Shown: one piece after another, positions 45,083 to 58,140 of the stretch
How the letters are laid out: each line of letters opens with the position of its first letter
Numbering within the stretch: position 1 is the first letter of the stretch
DNA from: Molanna angustata
Lineage: Eukaryota; Arthropoda; Insecta; Trichoptera; Molannidae
Direction of reading: 5' to 3'
DNA length: 64,000 nt
Assembly: GCA_963576475.1 (NCBI GenBank)
Contig: OY754968.1
Location: 12,815,107 to 12,879,106 of the forward strand
Position numbers and translations under genes: made by a program
The notes under the pieces: generated by a model
What the model saw: only the letters and a program-made list of their open reading frames with translations
What the model was told of the DNA's origin: nothing
The model's database searches: none

Positions 45083-45364
45083 CAGGTGAATTTTTTTTAA
45101 TAAACATCGCTATTTCAAGTCTATTTTTTATTGATTTCTTTTATTTTGCCATAAATAAATACAAAATTATTTTTTTCGATGTATTTATCCTTTGTTTATA
45201 TTGAAAATCTGAAGTTACCAACAAATTTGATACATTTTTATTTCCATGGCATGTGGCACGCGAGATATTATTATATTGAAAAAAAAAATTTTGGCACTCA
45301 AGCTCAAAAAGGTGCGCCATACCTGTTCTAGGGCAACAAACCACTATGATACTAGGTACCTAAG

Positions 45365-45545
45365 TACCTGTATCCAATGAACCCAATAACAAATAGTCAC
45401 ATTCTGGAAACTTATAATATCAATTATCTCACAGATCCAGACAGAAAACAAAACTAAAATTTGTTGGTTTCCACTTGGAAACCAACCAGAGAACTTTAAC
45501 CCAGGACTCTTCTTCCAAGTACAACCAGCTAGACTAAATAGTCTA
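45365..45545 (-). mobile_element. SINE-C, degraded, with a trace of LINE
   Basis: Plus strand: CAATAACAAATAGTCACATT, CTGGAAACTTATAATATCAA and TCTCACAGATCCAGACAGAA are the complement of the SINE-C body. The head is lost. At 45508-45545 CTTCCAAGTACAACCAGCTA resembles the LINE C-terminal region at 57797-57820. Confidence 0.6.
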
Positions 45546-45736
45546 AATGATGATGATCAGAAGAGTACGCTTGCAGATATAAAATATTTGATTTATCGTG
45601 TTCTGACAAATCTATCTATTTATTTATTTATTTATTAAATCCTTTTTTTACATGTATAGTAATATAAGAAGTAGGTACAATATTACTTTATACAAAGTAA
45701 ATAAAGGTATAGGTAATACTATAATTAAGTTAAAGT

Positions 45737-46034
45737 TCATTCATTCATTCATTCATACCATCACGGCATATCCCACAATGTGGGGTAACCAGCGAAAGGT
45801 GTGCGGGTGTGCATTGCCTTATAAAAGGGAGCACAACATATCTGTGTATACCCACACACCAGTCTCGTCTCACCTAAAAAGGCATTATATTCAGAATGGG
45901 TGGTGAACCTCATTGCTGAACTATGTGAGATGTTATAGTTGCCTGTTGTATTTTCGATTACCCGGCTCTTACAGGACACTCGAAAACAATAATAGAAAAG
46001 AGTGGAAGCACTATTCTAAGCCGGTGCCTCACAG
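45737..46034 (-). mobile_element. Retroposon D, antisense copy
   Basis: Plus strand begins with a (CATT)n run (45737-45756), then CCATCACGGCATATCCCACA, AACCAGCGAAAGGTGTGCGG, TTGTATTTTCGATTACCCGG and CCGGTGCCTCACAGT. Matches 50247-50542 (plus orientation) and 25902-26115. Confidence 0.85.
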
Positions 46035-46035
46035 T

Positions 46036-47650
46036 AAGTTGAAGTTTGTCATAAGTATATACATATTTATATATGTTTTAATTTGTGGATTAGGCTACTC
46101 TACTAGGCTATGCCTGTCCCAGAGTAGCGTTATATAAATCAGTTCTATTATTTTTATTTGTCAGTGTTAGTTAATTTTTATAAGGTTTAGTGGTAAGTTA
46201 GTAATAAAGAGGTGCAAGTATGAAAATTTTGGTGTAGTATGAAAATATTGCTTGATGTTAAAGGGACTAATGCTAGTATAATTTAGATTTTTTAAGTTAA
46301 TTAAGTAATAATATTAAATAAATTTTCTGTTTCTTTTTGTCCTTTGGTAATTATTAATCTATTACATTCGTATATTAGGTACGATAGATTTATGAGAATT
46401 ATTGTGGAAAAGAATCAACTTCCTTTGAAATATTTCCTGACAAGCGTGAAAAAAATGTGGGATTTTGGTAGGTGGGAAGCATGTAGGTCACATAAAATTC
46501 TGTAAAATCTCTTATTCTTAGCGAAGAAGTTGCATTTAACCTAATAAATAATACAACGTTAAGTTCGTGGAAACATGCAGACTTTTCACCATATAGAAAT
46601 ATGTTTTAACTTATACAATTTCTTGCAGTATTAGCTAAAGTATCGCAAGACTTCTCTCATGCATGATTTTGGTTTAAATGTTTTAGAAAATACAATATTT
46701 TGTGTGTAAAAATTCCAATCAATAAAAAATTCATAAAAAAATAGCTACGGCAAGAACACGTTCAAAACCATAGAGTATGAACCCGTGTCCGCTTGACTTT
46801 ACATCATTGTAAATAAATAAATAAAATTATACAAGCTAATTTAAATATTATAAAAGCTGATTTTTTTCTGTGTACAACAGCAGGAAACAAACCTCCCGTC
46901 AGACACATGTTGAGCAATTTTCCATAATTTGAAGCCTTTTATCTGCGAATTGCATCACTTCTCAGGGTTCATAGTATCCTTACATAAAAAAATGGCTTTA
47001 TAACTATGAAGTACCTAAGTCTAATTTTTTTTAATTTGGTACATTACGTATTGCCGAAGCAAGTACACAAAAAATAATCAAAACGTCGCATATTTACGGA
47101 AACTAGGTATAAGAAACTTCTTCTATAGACCCCCTGACAATAATTATCACCCTGGCGTATTCCTCACTCTCCTGTGTCGCTCGGAATATCTTTTCCACAG
47201 TTCTGAAGCCATCATGAGAATCTAAAATAAGGAAATATGAAGGAGTCAGCAGGAAAAAAAAATATGGAGATAATTTTGCATAATGATTTCTTCAAGTGAA
47301 CATTAAAACCCTTTTACATGACGAAAGTTTGGCCAAAAAACTAAAATAAATTATATCTATAAATGAAATAACGCAACGAAAATCCTGTATAATTTTTTTT
47401 TTTTTTTATTTTATTTGGGACACTTACAGACATTGACAATCGCATACAAGAAAGTATATCATAATAATTTTACATAATGTCAATATCCAATTGGAAGTGA
47501 ACACAACATGCGAAGTTCATAAATTATTTACACAAACATATTAAAATATCCGTAAATTTTAGACATAATATTCTATTTTGCATTTATAACCAATGAATCA
47601 TATTTTTGCAACAATACCATTTTTAGTACATATTTCCTGTCAATAAGCTA
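46036..47650. other. Noncoding stretch
   Basis: No gene. A T-rich start at 47393-47420 followed by GGGACACTTACAGACATTGA looks like the antisense 3' end of a retroposon, not classified. Confidence 0.4.
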
Positions 47651-47654
47651 TTTC

Positions 47655-47910
47655 TGAATTATCTAAGGCTGACAGGAATGGAAAAAGAGGTCGGGGGCGC
47701 CCAAGAAAAGGATGGCACGACCATGTGAACGATATTCTGAAAGAAGGAAATGTTAGAAGTCTGAACAATAGAAGAACATGCATGAGACGTAGCATGAATG
47801 TTGACGAGGCGGTGAATGTATGTCAAGATAGAATAGTGTGGCGTTCTGTTCTCTCTGCCTACCCCGCGAGGGACATGGCGTGATGGTATGTATGTATGTA
47901 TGTATGAATT
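47655..47910 (+). pseudogene. RTE-like LINE 3' end with (ATGT)n tail
   Basis: Encodes KADRNGKRGRGRPRKGWHDH, then VNDILKEGNVRSLNNRRTCM and WRSVLSAYPARDMA and a stop, followed by TGATGGTATGTATGTATG. It appears identical or nearly so to the minus-strand copy at 16321-16752 over its length, indicating recent copies of one family. Confidence 0.85.
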
Positions 47911-47914
47911 ATCT

Positions 47915-48545
47915 ATTAATATTAAAATATTACTATCTACAATGAATATTCATAACATTTCGTATTGCCTTGAATAGTAAAATGTTGATAATCTTCCAAC
48001 CTATGTATCTATCATTTAAATAAATATTAGATAACATATTTACCCTGTAAACAAACGATGTAAATTAAATATCAGTCAGTGAGTTAAGTGTCTACATTGT
48101 ATTTGATAGTTACTGGTTACAACCACCACCCGCTCCGTGCCTTCACAGTACGAAAAGTACCCCATGAAGCCTATGTCTTGCTCATTTAGTTTTCTTCTTT
48201 TATTTTATATACTGTTATTTTTTCGGGTATTATATTTAATTACTTGACCACTCTATTGGTACAGATTCAATTCTTCTTCGTCAATCTATTTCCGTCCATT
48301 CCTGTACGAAGATCTTCCATTTTTCAATAAAGTCCAATATTCCAGTCTAAAACTGAAATAATGTACTGAGTAGGAAACTGAATGAAACACACATTTATTA
48401 ATGCTTACTATTTAACGTGAATCAGTGAAATATAGAAAATTATGAAGAAAAAGTGAAGGATTCCTGCCACGTTGTGAGAAGATAGATGATGCCTTCACTT
48501 GCGCTATTTGAATAAAGAATATACATGTTTTCAGATATTTTAAAC
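47915..48545. other. Noncoding stretch
   Basis: No gene or recognised repeat. Confidence 0.35.
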
Positions 48546-48550
48546 ACATA

Positions 48551-48690
48551 ATTGAAGAAGTTTCTAGCCTCTAGTTTCTAGGATTTGGTCACGTTATGAG
48601 GATAATTAGGATGACTTTAACCACGTTTTGAATACTACATCGATTATATCAGGCAGTTTATTTTTTTAAATGACATTTGTCATTATCAAT
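48551..48690 (+). repeat. Local direct repeat, left copy
   Basis: AATTGAAGAAGTTTCTAGCC, GATTTGGTCACGTTATGAGG, ATAATTAGGATGACTTTAAC and ACTACATCGAT recur in order at 49071-49225. The copies are about 520 bp apart. Confidence 0.8.
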
Positions 48691-49070
48691 TTTGGTTTTT
48701 GTTAACTTTGTTTTTAATTGTGGAATATATTTTTTTAGGTTTAATTTTTCTTCTATTGAGTTTATTTATTAATATTTTGTATATTTAATTTTATTGTTAT
48801 GTAAATATTATACCTGGCATTAGAAATGTGCAAATCGTTAAACTTATGTTTTTTGTTATATGTAGGTACACCGATTTATTCAATTACTATGTTTTAATTT
48901 GTGATTTTTCCTATGGTTATTGTTTCTTCTGTTTTAATTTTATTATTTCGTATACTTATTTGTATAGTTGTTCAAATCTATACCTTTATTATAAATGCAT
49001 ACCTAAATGTTTAGCTATGTACGAAAATGGTTAAATCACTCGCATATCGGGTGCAAGAAGAGAAACATAA

Positions 49071-49225
49071 TTGAAGAAGTTTCTAACCTCGGATATATTA
49101 TGTGGATTTGGTCACGTTTTGAGGATAATTAGAATGACTTTAACCATGTTTCGAATACTACATCGATCAAGCAGTTGATATAATATGATTTATTTTTGCA
49201 CAGGACATTTGTCAGTCAAGAAACA
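49071..49225 (+). repeat. Local direct repeat, right copy
   Basis: AATTGAAGAAGTTTCTAACC, GATTTGGTCACGTTTTGAGG, ATAATTAGAATGACTTTAAC and ACATCGATCAAGCAG. Diverged by small changes from 48551-48690. The intervening block is AT-rich with no supportable gene. Confidence 0.8.
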
Positions 49226-49229
49226 TACG

Positions 49230-49970
49230 ATTATTTTTTGATGGCGGTTAACATTACAATAAATTTGACCGATTCTAAAAAATGAAATTATTGTGGAGCC
49301 TGATGTTTGTGTATTTATGAACAGTAAATATGTATACTGCAGTATGTATGTGTGTATGTAGGTGGTTGCTGGGAGACTAGATTCCTAAAGCTTCATTTGC
49401 CATGCATTGAAACTCGCTCATCTGAAATAATCGGATTTCGTAATGTTTCAGCTTTGAATAATAATATGTTCACCAGTCACCTTAACGCAGACAATGCACA
49501 AAATGAGAAAGTTTTCATTTCTCTCGCGCCGCACAAAAATATTATTATCTCTCGAGTATTTTGTTTTGTGTTTTTCCTTTATCTATGATATTTTTTTCAT
49601 AGAAATATAATCTAAAATATTCCTTATACATTACAACTGACGACGAATGCTTTATTACTTTTCTTCGAATGTTTTGAGCTCTCCACATTATATGACACAT
49701 TTTTTTCCTTATTGAAAGTACCTATTTTCCTTTCATATTATATGAAATATGTTTTCTATTGCAATGTGCGACTTAATTTCTTTTCACATATTTTTTATAA
49801 TGCCATATAAGTGGATGGGTAGAAGAGTGGAAGATTTTACACTAATAAATAATAGTGGAGATTCATTTGGAGTTCATTTATTGCACGATTTACGTAAAAA
49901 CATTCTATGATAAAATTTCCTTACATGTATAAACATTTGAACCTGGTTCATTTACATATATGCATGAACT
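49230..49970. other. Noncoding stretch
   Basis: No gene or clear repeat. Confidence 0.35.
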
Positions 49971-49974
49971 CACA

Positions 49975-50070
49975 AACGCAGAAAGAAAACACAGTGAAAA
50001 CTTGGAGTAGAACCTGGGATTTAAAGAAGGGTTCAAGAGTCAGACGTTCAACTTAGTGTGCCATGAAGTC
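49975..50070 (-). mobile_element. SINE-C, degraded head
   Basis: CGCAGAAAGAAAACACAGTG, TAGAACCTGGGATTTAAAG and TTAGTGTGCCATGAAGTC resemble the antisense SINE-C head (ATCGAACCTGGGACC...CTGAGCCACGATGG). Confidence 0.5.
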
Positions 50071-50194
50071 CCGCTCGTTTTTTAGTAAGTACCTATGTAT
50101 GTTACCTACTGATATTGATTATAAAAATTACATACCTATTATTGTAACTCGAATATTTTTTACACTTTTAATTGCATATGTTCACAAATAAACC

Positions 50195-50800
50195 AATCTC
50201 TCAATAGATGGCATTACAAAAAAGGGTTTGTTCGTTTTTTGATCGTAGCTGTGAGGCACCGGCTTAGAATAGTGCTTCCATTCTTTTAAATCATTGTTTT
50301 CGAGTGTCCCGTAAGAGCCGGGTAATCGAAAATACAACAGGCAACAATAACATCTCACATAGTTCAGCAATGAGGTTCACCACCCATTCTGAATGTAGTG
50401 CCTTTTTTGGTGAAACAAGAATGGTGTGTGGGTATACATAGATGTGTTGTTCTCTCTTTTATAAGGCAATGCACACCCGCACAACTTTCGCTGGTTACCC
50501 CACATTGTGGGCTATGCCGTGATGGTATGAATGAATGAATGACTGAACAATAGTTATAATGTATTGTTTTCAGGTGATTAGTTACTCATTATTCAAATAT
50601 ATAGAACTTTCAAAATTTTCAATGATAAGGAAACTCAATAAGAAAGTAAAATTGGTGAACGTTGTGCTAGCGCATAAAGTGATCACGTAAACCAGCCGAT
50701 GACAGGTCGTAAGCCCTGTAGGTGGCTGAGTCCTGGTTCTTCTAAAGTATTCCAAATTCGTCTCTATTGAGATAGTAAAAAGTGTGTCAAAAAATATTAT
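50195..50800. mobile_element. Element X, copy interrupted by retroposon D
   Basis: Left part 50195-50246 (TCTCAATAGATGGCATTACA) and right part from about 50600 (TTTCAAAATTTTCAATGATA, AGCGCATAAAGTGATCACGT, GATGACAGGTCGTAAGCCCT, TTCGTCTCTATTGAGATAG) match 12750-13070 in order. Retroposon D lies between. Confidence 0.75.
50247..50542 (+). mobile_element. Retroposon D, best copy
   Basis: Begins GCTGTGAGGCACCGGCTTAG, passes GTAAGAGCCGGGTAATCGAA and GCACACCCGCACAACTTTCG, and ends GCCGTGATGGTATGAATGAA with (TGAA)n. No reverse transcriptase and no clear pol III boxes were seen. The 3' end GTGATGGTATG is shared with the RTE-like LINEs. The antisense open frame (50182-50370) is not conserved in the third copy. 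Confidence 0.8.
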
Positions 50801-50819
50801 TGTAATATTTAATGTAACA

Positions 50820-53495
50820 AAAAAACTAGGCTTGGTCTCATTCGTGTCGGGCCTTTGTAAAAATGGATCGTGACGCTTCTATACAATATGTCTTCACAGA
50901 TTCGTTATATTCCAATTATTTTTATGTGAGTCAATAAATACATATTCATAAATAATTGGATAAAATAAAAAAGAAAACATCAGTTATATTTTTTGTTACG
51001 TAAGTAACGATTCATTTATTAAGTTATCACCATTATGTAATGAAATTTTTACGTTTTCTTACATTTATTGTTAACAATATATTTTCATGAGAATGAATTT
51101 ACAGGAAACTTATTTCATTATTAAGAAAACATTGTGGAAGGATTTTTTTTTTACTTTTCGACATAATGAATAGTGACCAATGAACATTTTGTCACACATC
51201 CAAACACACAACAAAACACAATAATTGATATTTTTCAACAGATAGGTATAATTAACAAAGATTTATAATATGTACTTATATCTGTTTTACTTAAATACGT
51301 TTTTAAATCAAATAAATCAAATGTTTTATATATTTTTTCAATTAGAATCATATTTTTTATTTGATTCCTTTCAGATTGTTTATTTCTTTTTTAGTGGATC
51401 GTATTCATATATCATTATACATAGAGGGAAAAATGATATAAAAATTGATTAAAAAAACAGAATTTTGTAAAAAAAAAACAAAAAAAAATAATATTTTTCA
51501 GAATTCTAGTTTTTGATATTCCAATACCAAGAAGTATAAACAAATTTAAAGAAATTTATACATTTGTTATTGTGATAACTCTTCTTCTTTGTCTAGAGAT
51601 ACTCAAAAGGAACGCCGATTAAAGAAGGATGGATTTCTCAAAGACGTGTTATAACGTAAATCATCTCCAAATATTTTAGTTAGGTATATTTATTTATATA
51701 AGGGTACATCGATAGACATCCAGCTTACAATAACTAAAACATTTGGAGCCTCAAATACAATAGGTTTGTTTACAACTTTTAAAATCGACTTATTTGTTTG
51801 TTATATCATTTCTTAGTGACTTATAAATTCAATAGATATATTAATTTATAACTTGAAAACTTAACACATTCGATACATTTGTTAATAACTTGAAAATAAA
51901 AATAATTAAATTTGTATTAATAAAAATTTCATCATCACGAAAAATACTAATTAATTTGATCAGATTCATTCTATGGAATATATTATTAGTGATATTTAAT
52001 CTATTATTGTTTTTTCAATATTTTAAATAGTTATGTTGAAAGAATGAATGCTTTTAAAAAATACATGTCATGAATAATAATAATGTATGTATGTTAAGTA
52101 TTGTGATAAAAGATAAATAAAAATATTCTTATAGAATATTGAATTGTTGTACATTTTATGAATTCGATGGTAGTGTGATTTCGATTATAAATTTAAGTAT
52201 AAATCTTAAATATTTCATTAGGTAAAAGATACGATTTTTTTCGATTTTTTCGACAACATTGTCAATTTAAAGAAAGATATATAATATCATACATATATAT
52301 TTTTAATATAAAAACAAACATCCATTAAAATATATAATATATTTATTGGTTTTTGTGTTACTTGTGAATATCAATTATTTACAAAATTATGTAGGTATTG
52401 TTTTTTAAACACTATAAGTAAAAAAATGTTGACTTACAAGCAATGTTACAATTCCATAAGATTTTAATTAAGGATTATCATGTTTTCACTGATTGATAAA
52501 TATTTCAAACAAAACATCATTTAAAACATTTGTAAATAATTTTTAAATTTCTATAAAATTTCTAAAAATCATTATTAAAGATAAAATATGATTTCAATTC
52601 CTGTTTAAGATAATACTTATATATATAAGTCATTTTAGAGTATCATCCATAGAATTCGATACAAATATTATAGAGTAATATTATTCTTTATAAAATTTTT
52701 CGTCTCTAGCAATTTTCATATCGCTAGATCCCTTGTCATTTTTTTAATACAATGTCTGTTAATTATTAATTTTATATTAATTAATGATTTTGTGCTTATT
52801 TAGTTTTATCATTTGAAAGAATGTTTATATATTTAATATTTTTAAACATTGTAGTAACTGTACGAAAAGTTTATTAAAAAATTAACAGGTTTATGACACT
52901 AGCAAAATATTAATTTATATCCAGAATAAGTAAAAATATTGTTTTCATATTTCATTGTATAAAACAATTCACAGGCATCCCACGGCAAGAGTTTTGTATA
53001 AATTCTAATTGTTTTGATGTTTTTTTGATAATATAATTATATACATTGGTAATTTCAAAACATCAGTATACATTTTTAATCGTTTTAATAAAATTTGTTT
53101 TTTTTTTATTTTATTTTTATAAACTCTTCATTGCCGTTGTTAACAAAATTACTTTAAAATATAACAAAGAGACTTAATGCTGGCCATATACGGAATGGTT
53201 TATCTTACAGGTTTACCTGGGCAGGTTAGTTGTTCATATACGTATAACCAACAGTTTTACAACACAGTTACGTGTATGGCCAGTATAAAACAACAATTTC
53301 TGACAAATTATGACTACTGAGAAACATGCAATGTCCAGTTAACACATTCATATAGGTAGTTTATTTCCATATCACAATGGAAAATGTACAATCTAACAAT
53401 AAAATATATTTTATATGTTCATTTACAAATATTAGTTTTTTTTTTCATATAAACAAATTAAGAAAACTTTCAATATTATTTTTATAAAAGAAAAA
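50820..53495. other. Repeat-poor AT-rich block, candidate 3' UTR/3' flank of neuroligin
   Basis: No SINE, LINE or tandem array recognised apart from a small TIR element at 53180-53283. Many TTTATT motifs (AATAAA on the minus strand) occur, so the poly(A) site cannot be placed. On the minus strand this lies directly downstream of the neuroligin stop. Confidence 0.4.
53180..53283. mobile_element. Small TIR element, 104 bp
   Basis: Left end CTGGCCATATACG and right end CGTGTATGGCCAG are complementary at 12 of 13 positions. The interior is unique. It lies 220-320 bp downstream of the neuroligin stop and so may be within its 3' UTR. No target duplication could be fixed. Confidence 0.6.
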
Positions 53496-53501
53496 TAAAT
53501 T

Positions 53502-54745
53502 TCATACAGATATTTCTTGTATTTGAACCCTTTTTTTCATTATACCCGTTGTTGGGTTAGGGTTTGTCTGTCGAAGAATGCCGGGGGCTGTTGGCCCTCC
53601 CTTTGCAGGAGGCGCCGTCTCCGATATTGGACTTCTATCTATTCCCGTTCCGACGTCACATGTCGTCGGGTCTGACTGATTACCTACACTCACTGTATTT
53701 TCTTTAGTCTTAAAACAACTTTCGTCCGAACACGTACTACTGGCTATATCTTCCTCGCACGGGCCGTCGGGTCCGAACGTCGTTTGTTTACATTCCCCGG
53801 TACCACTGGATGAAAATTTCACTTGCGTTGAACTGTCAGTCACTTTTACCGGGTCACTGAACGTACTGGTCCTAGATGATCGTTCGTGTGAACTGGCCAC
53901 TGCGAGATTATTCCCATCTTCGTAGAAACTACTCGATTGGTTGTCAGATCCCCGTCTACTCTGACTATTGATACGCTGTATATCGGGTTTTTGAGTATCT
54001 ATTTTCACTATACTACTACCGTTGTCGCATCGTTTCGAGGGTGAATTCCTGAAATCCTGCATCGATATGTCTGCGTTGTCTGGAACCGAACACAAAGTGA
54101 TGTCGGCCAAACTCCTTTTCTCATACTGCGCCGCCAAGTTTTTTTCGTCGTAGCAACTATATTCTCCAAAAGCCGATTTAGCACAGTCCGATGGAAATGT
54201 GTGCAAGTCATATTTGGAACCTGATTTCATCTGATAAGAAGATTTACAGTCGAAACTGTATCCACTTTTGTTCCCTTCGTAACTCTGTCCCTGCGTTTCG
54301 AAATTGAGAGTTTTCGCGTCGTAATTTTCACCACCAGACGAAGTACTGCAACTTCCGGCTTCTGCGAGTTCTTCTTTTTTCTTATCACCGAAACTTCCGT
54401 TGTTTCTGTCTCTTTGATGATATATTCCGGCGAAAATGAGGATGTTCAATAACAAAAGGAAGCAACCTACTGCGATCGTCACAGTGAGAGCTGTTGTATA
54501 GCTTTGGTAGTGACTGGAGGCCAGCTTCCTCAAAAGGTTATTGTTGTCTTTGTGAATATTCCTATTTGAGATTGTTGCGTTTGGTGGACAGTCAGTGGTT
54601 GGGGCCAACACTGGCTGTAGGGGTGGAATAGAAGGTGCTGGAGGTGCAGGGGCTGGAGCGGTAACCGGCACTTTGGGGGGTGCCATGGACGGAGCCACTA
54701 GATGTGGCAAATTAGGCCGCTGCATTGACTGTGGACGAACGGATC
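53502..54745 (-). CDS. Neuroligin, last coding exon (transmembrane and cytoplasmic tail)
   Basis: The acceptor TTTTTTGCAG precedes 54745. The first two bases complete a Gly codon, then SVRPQS and a long frame to TGA at 53502-53504. In the 569-residue partial protein this exon gives residues 156-569: a proline-rich stalk (about 165-208), a Cys-Pro-Pro-Asn-Ala-Thr site (possible N-glycosylation), the conserved juxtamembrane LASSHYQSYTTALTVTIAVG, one hydrophobic helix (about 240-265, ending NILIFAGIYHQRD) and a Ser/Thr-rich tail of about 300 residues. The C-terminus RVQIQEISV ends in a hydrophobic-X-hydrophobic PDZ-type motif. Neuroligins are postsynaptic adhesion proteins that bind neurexin with the esterase-like ectodomain and scaffolds with the tail. 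Family identification is confident; the paralogue is not resolved. Confidence 0.93.
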
Positions 54746-54771
54746 CTGCAAAAAATGAGAATAAATAAGTT

Positions 54772-54809
54772 ATAATAAGGCACCATAACTATTTATGGTG
54801 CCTTATTAT
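54772..54809 (-). promoter_or_regulatory. Perfect hairpin just upstream of a neuroligin 3' splice site
   Basis: ATAATAAGGCACCATAA (54772-54788), loop CTAT, exact complement (54793-54809). In the minus-strand transcript it lies 27-64 bases before the last exon, where a branch point would be expected. A role in splicing is inference; a small MITE relic is the alternative. Confidence 0.5.
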
Positions 54810-54844
54810 TGTTAGATTCCCAGTAGGTTATTTAGTTACAGAGA

Positions 54845-55060
54845 TCTTAGTCATTCCCCAAGTCAAGTCCACGAGTGTGAATCTTCCATTCACATTCGTC
54901 GATTGTTCTTTTGCACTATGGTGCCGAGATTGCTAATCTAGATGGCTCCATGAGCTACTTTTCGTTCCTTACATTTTTTTTCTTGTCGTTCACTTAGTGT
55001 TCTGTGTAGGGGCCGTTTACAGTCCCCGTATGCAGAGCGGGTGGTGGTGGAAGTAAAAAA
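54845..55060. repeat. Dispersed repeat fragment in a neuroligin intron
   Basis: The segment near 55005-55060 (GGGGCCGTTTACAGTCCCCG, GCAGAGCGGGTGGTGG) resembles 63620-63665 (AGGGTCCGTTATTAGTCCCC, GCAGAACGGGTAGTGG). Class unknown. It occupies most of the 419-bp intron 54746-55164. Confidence 0.5.
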
Positions 55061-55164
55061 AATTATATATAATTTGCAAAAAAAGGAATAATTCAAGACA
55101 ATCAATAGGACACAAACTAAGATCTGTTATCAAAATTATGAACTTATTGCGATGTATTAATTAC

Positions 55165-55320
55165 CTTCATAGTAATGCGCTCCTTCTTCTAGGAAATGAT
55201 GATGTCGCATAGACGTATCTTGAAGACCTGGCTCTCCGGGTCTGTGAAGTTGAGGAATAAGTGAAAGCCACAATGACATCTTGTGTCCTCGGTAGTGACT
55301 CCTCATTTCCGGCTTTGGAC
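55165..55320 (-). CDS. Neuroligin exon (post-esterase juxtamembrane segment)
   Basis: Bounded by acceptor TTATATTTTTAG and donor GTAATTAATA on the minus strand. Phase 1 at both ends. Encodes residues 104-156 of the partial protein: GPKPEMRSHYRGHKMSLWLS, LIPQLHRPGEPGLQDTSMRH and HHFLEEGAHYYEG. The RxHYRxHKxxxWLxLIPQLHRPG block is the neuroligin signature that closes the cholinesterase-like domain. It joins in frame with the exons at 58784 and 54745. The downstream intron is 419 bp, the upstream one 3463 bp. Confidence 0.95.
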
Positions 55321-55715
55321 CTAAAAATATAACATTATTATCATTGAGTTAAGTATGATCTGAAAAACTCTAAAACTATTATTGGTTTCCGGTCATAGTA
55401 TTAAAATAATTTCAACTGTTTTGTTTGAACTTGGTTTGTATTACGTAATCAATGTTATTTAATACAATCATTCGGTTCAGTTCCTGAAACATAGATTTAA
55501 TAAAATTCATTTACTCTGTAACCACGCGAAAATGCATCTCGTTACTGTGACCACAAAGTGGTCATCCAATTATTTAATTGTTGAAAGCCACACTAGTTTA
55601 CATAGAGAGAGAGAGCATATTTGTATTGGATTAAAAAAAATATGCCATTTACATTTTGGTAATTTTTATGCCGTCAGATATTCTGTCAAGAAAAAGTAAA
55701 TCTGCATTAAATTGA

Positions 55716-57695
<1,980 letters not shown>

Positions 57696-57699
57696 TTTG

Positions 57700-58140
57700 T
57701 TTATTCGATGGAAAGATCACGGTCTATCCCTTCAATCTGCTGAACCTACCACACTAGCTATCCCCAATCACAAAACAGAACTTTCATTGAACTCTTCTTT
57801 TTAAGTACAATCAGCTAGACTATGGAATACCTTAAATGATTAAGTTACGTCATCTCAATCCATACATATATTTAAAGGTAAACTTAAAAAATCTTTATCC
57901 TGCAAATAGTTCCTGAATATTCCTTCTATAATACCCTTCCATAACGTCCTTCTTTTCCTCATTGCTATGTGAGATGTTTTATTTTTTTTTCTCACTAAAC
58001 ACTAGACTACTATTGTACCAATTTAACTCTAGAGACTTCACGTTGCTCGGGTTGGTTGCAAGAAATTTCCTTATGACAATAAACCCGCCTTTGTGTACTA
58101 GCTGTACATGAAGATGTATAATTAAATAAATATATACATA
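57700..58140 (+). pseudogene. CR1/Jockey-like LINE 3' end, in a neuroligin intron
   Basis: Reads LSLQSAEPTTLAIPNHKTEL and QSARLWNTLND with stops, matching LSLRSAERTTLTIPIHKTEF and RSARLWNNLSPD of the LINE at 11460-11590. The 3' UTR keeps GGTTGGTTGCAAGAAATTTC and ACAATAAACCCGCCT and ends in a TAAATAAATA-like tail. Antisense to neuroligin. Confidence 0.85.

Larger units (their letters stand above)
43855..45325. mobile_element. hAT-like non-autonomous transposon with internal array
   Basis: Left end TAGGGATGGCGAACCT; right end, read inverted, CAGGTATGGCGCACCT (13 of 16 identical). An 8-base direct repeat TTCTAGGG flanks it (43847-43854 and 45326-45333). Eight-base target duplications with CAGGG-type ends and GGCGAACCT are typical of hAT elements. 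No transposase frame; the interior is mostly a 44-bp array plus a SINE-A piece. Subterminal GTGCCACCTGTGGCACG and GGCATGTGGCACGCG motifs may be transposase binding sites (inference). Confidence 0.85.

Noticed and set aside
50182..50370. Frame MLNYVRCY...KEWKHYSKPVPHS, also found at 45913-46137
   Set aside because: Looked like a conserved small protein, but it is antisense within retroposon D and is broken by a frame change and stop in the third copy at 25902-26115.
54008..54211. Second minus-strand frame within the last neuroligin exon
   Set aside because: Alternative frame of the real coding exon.
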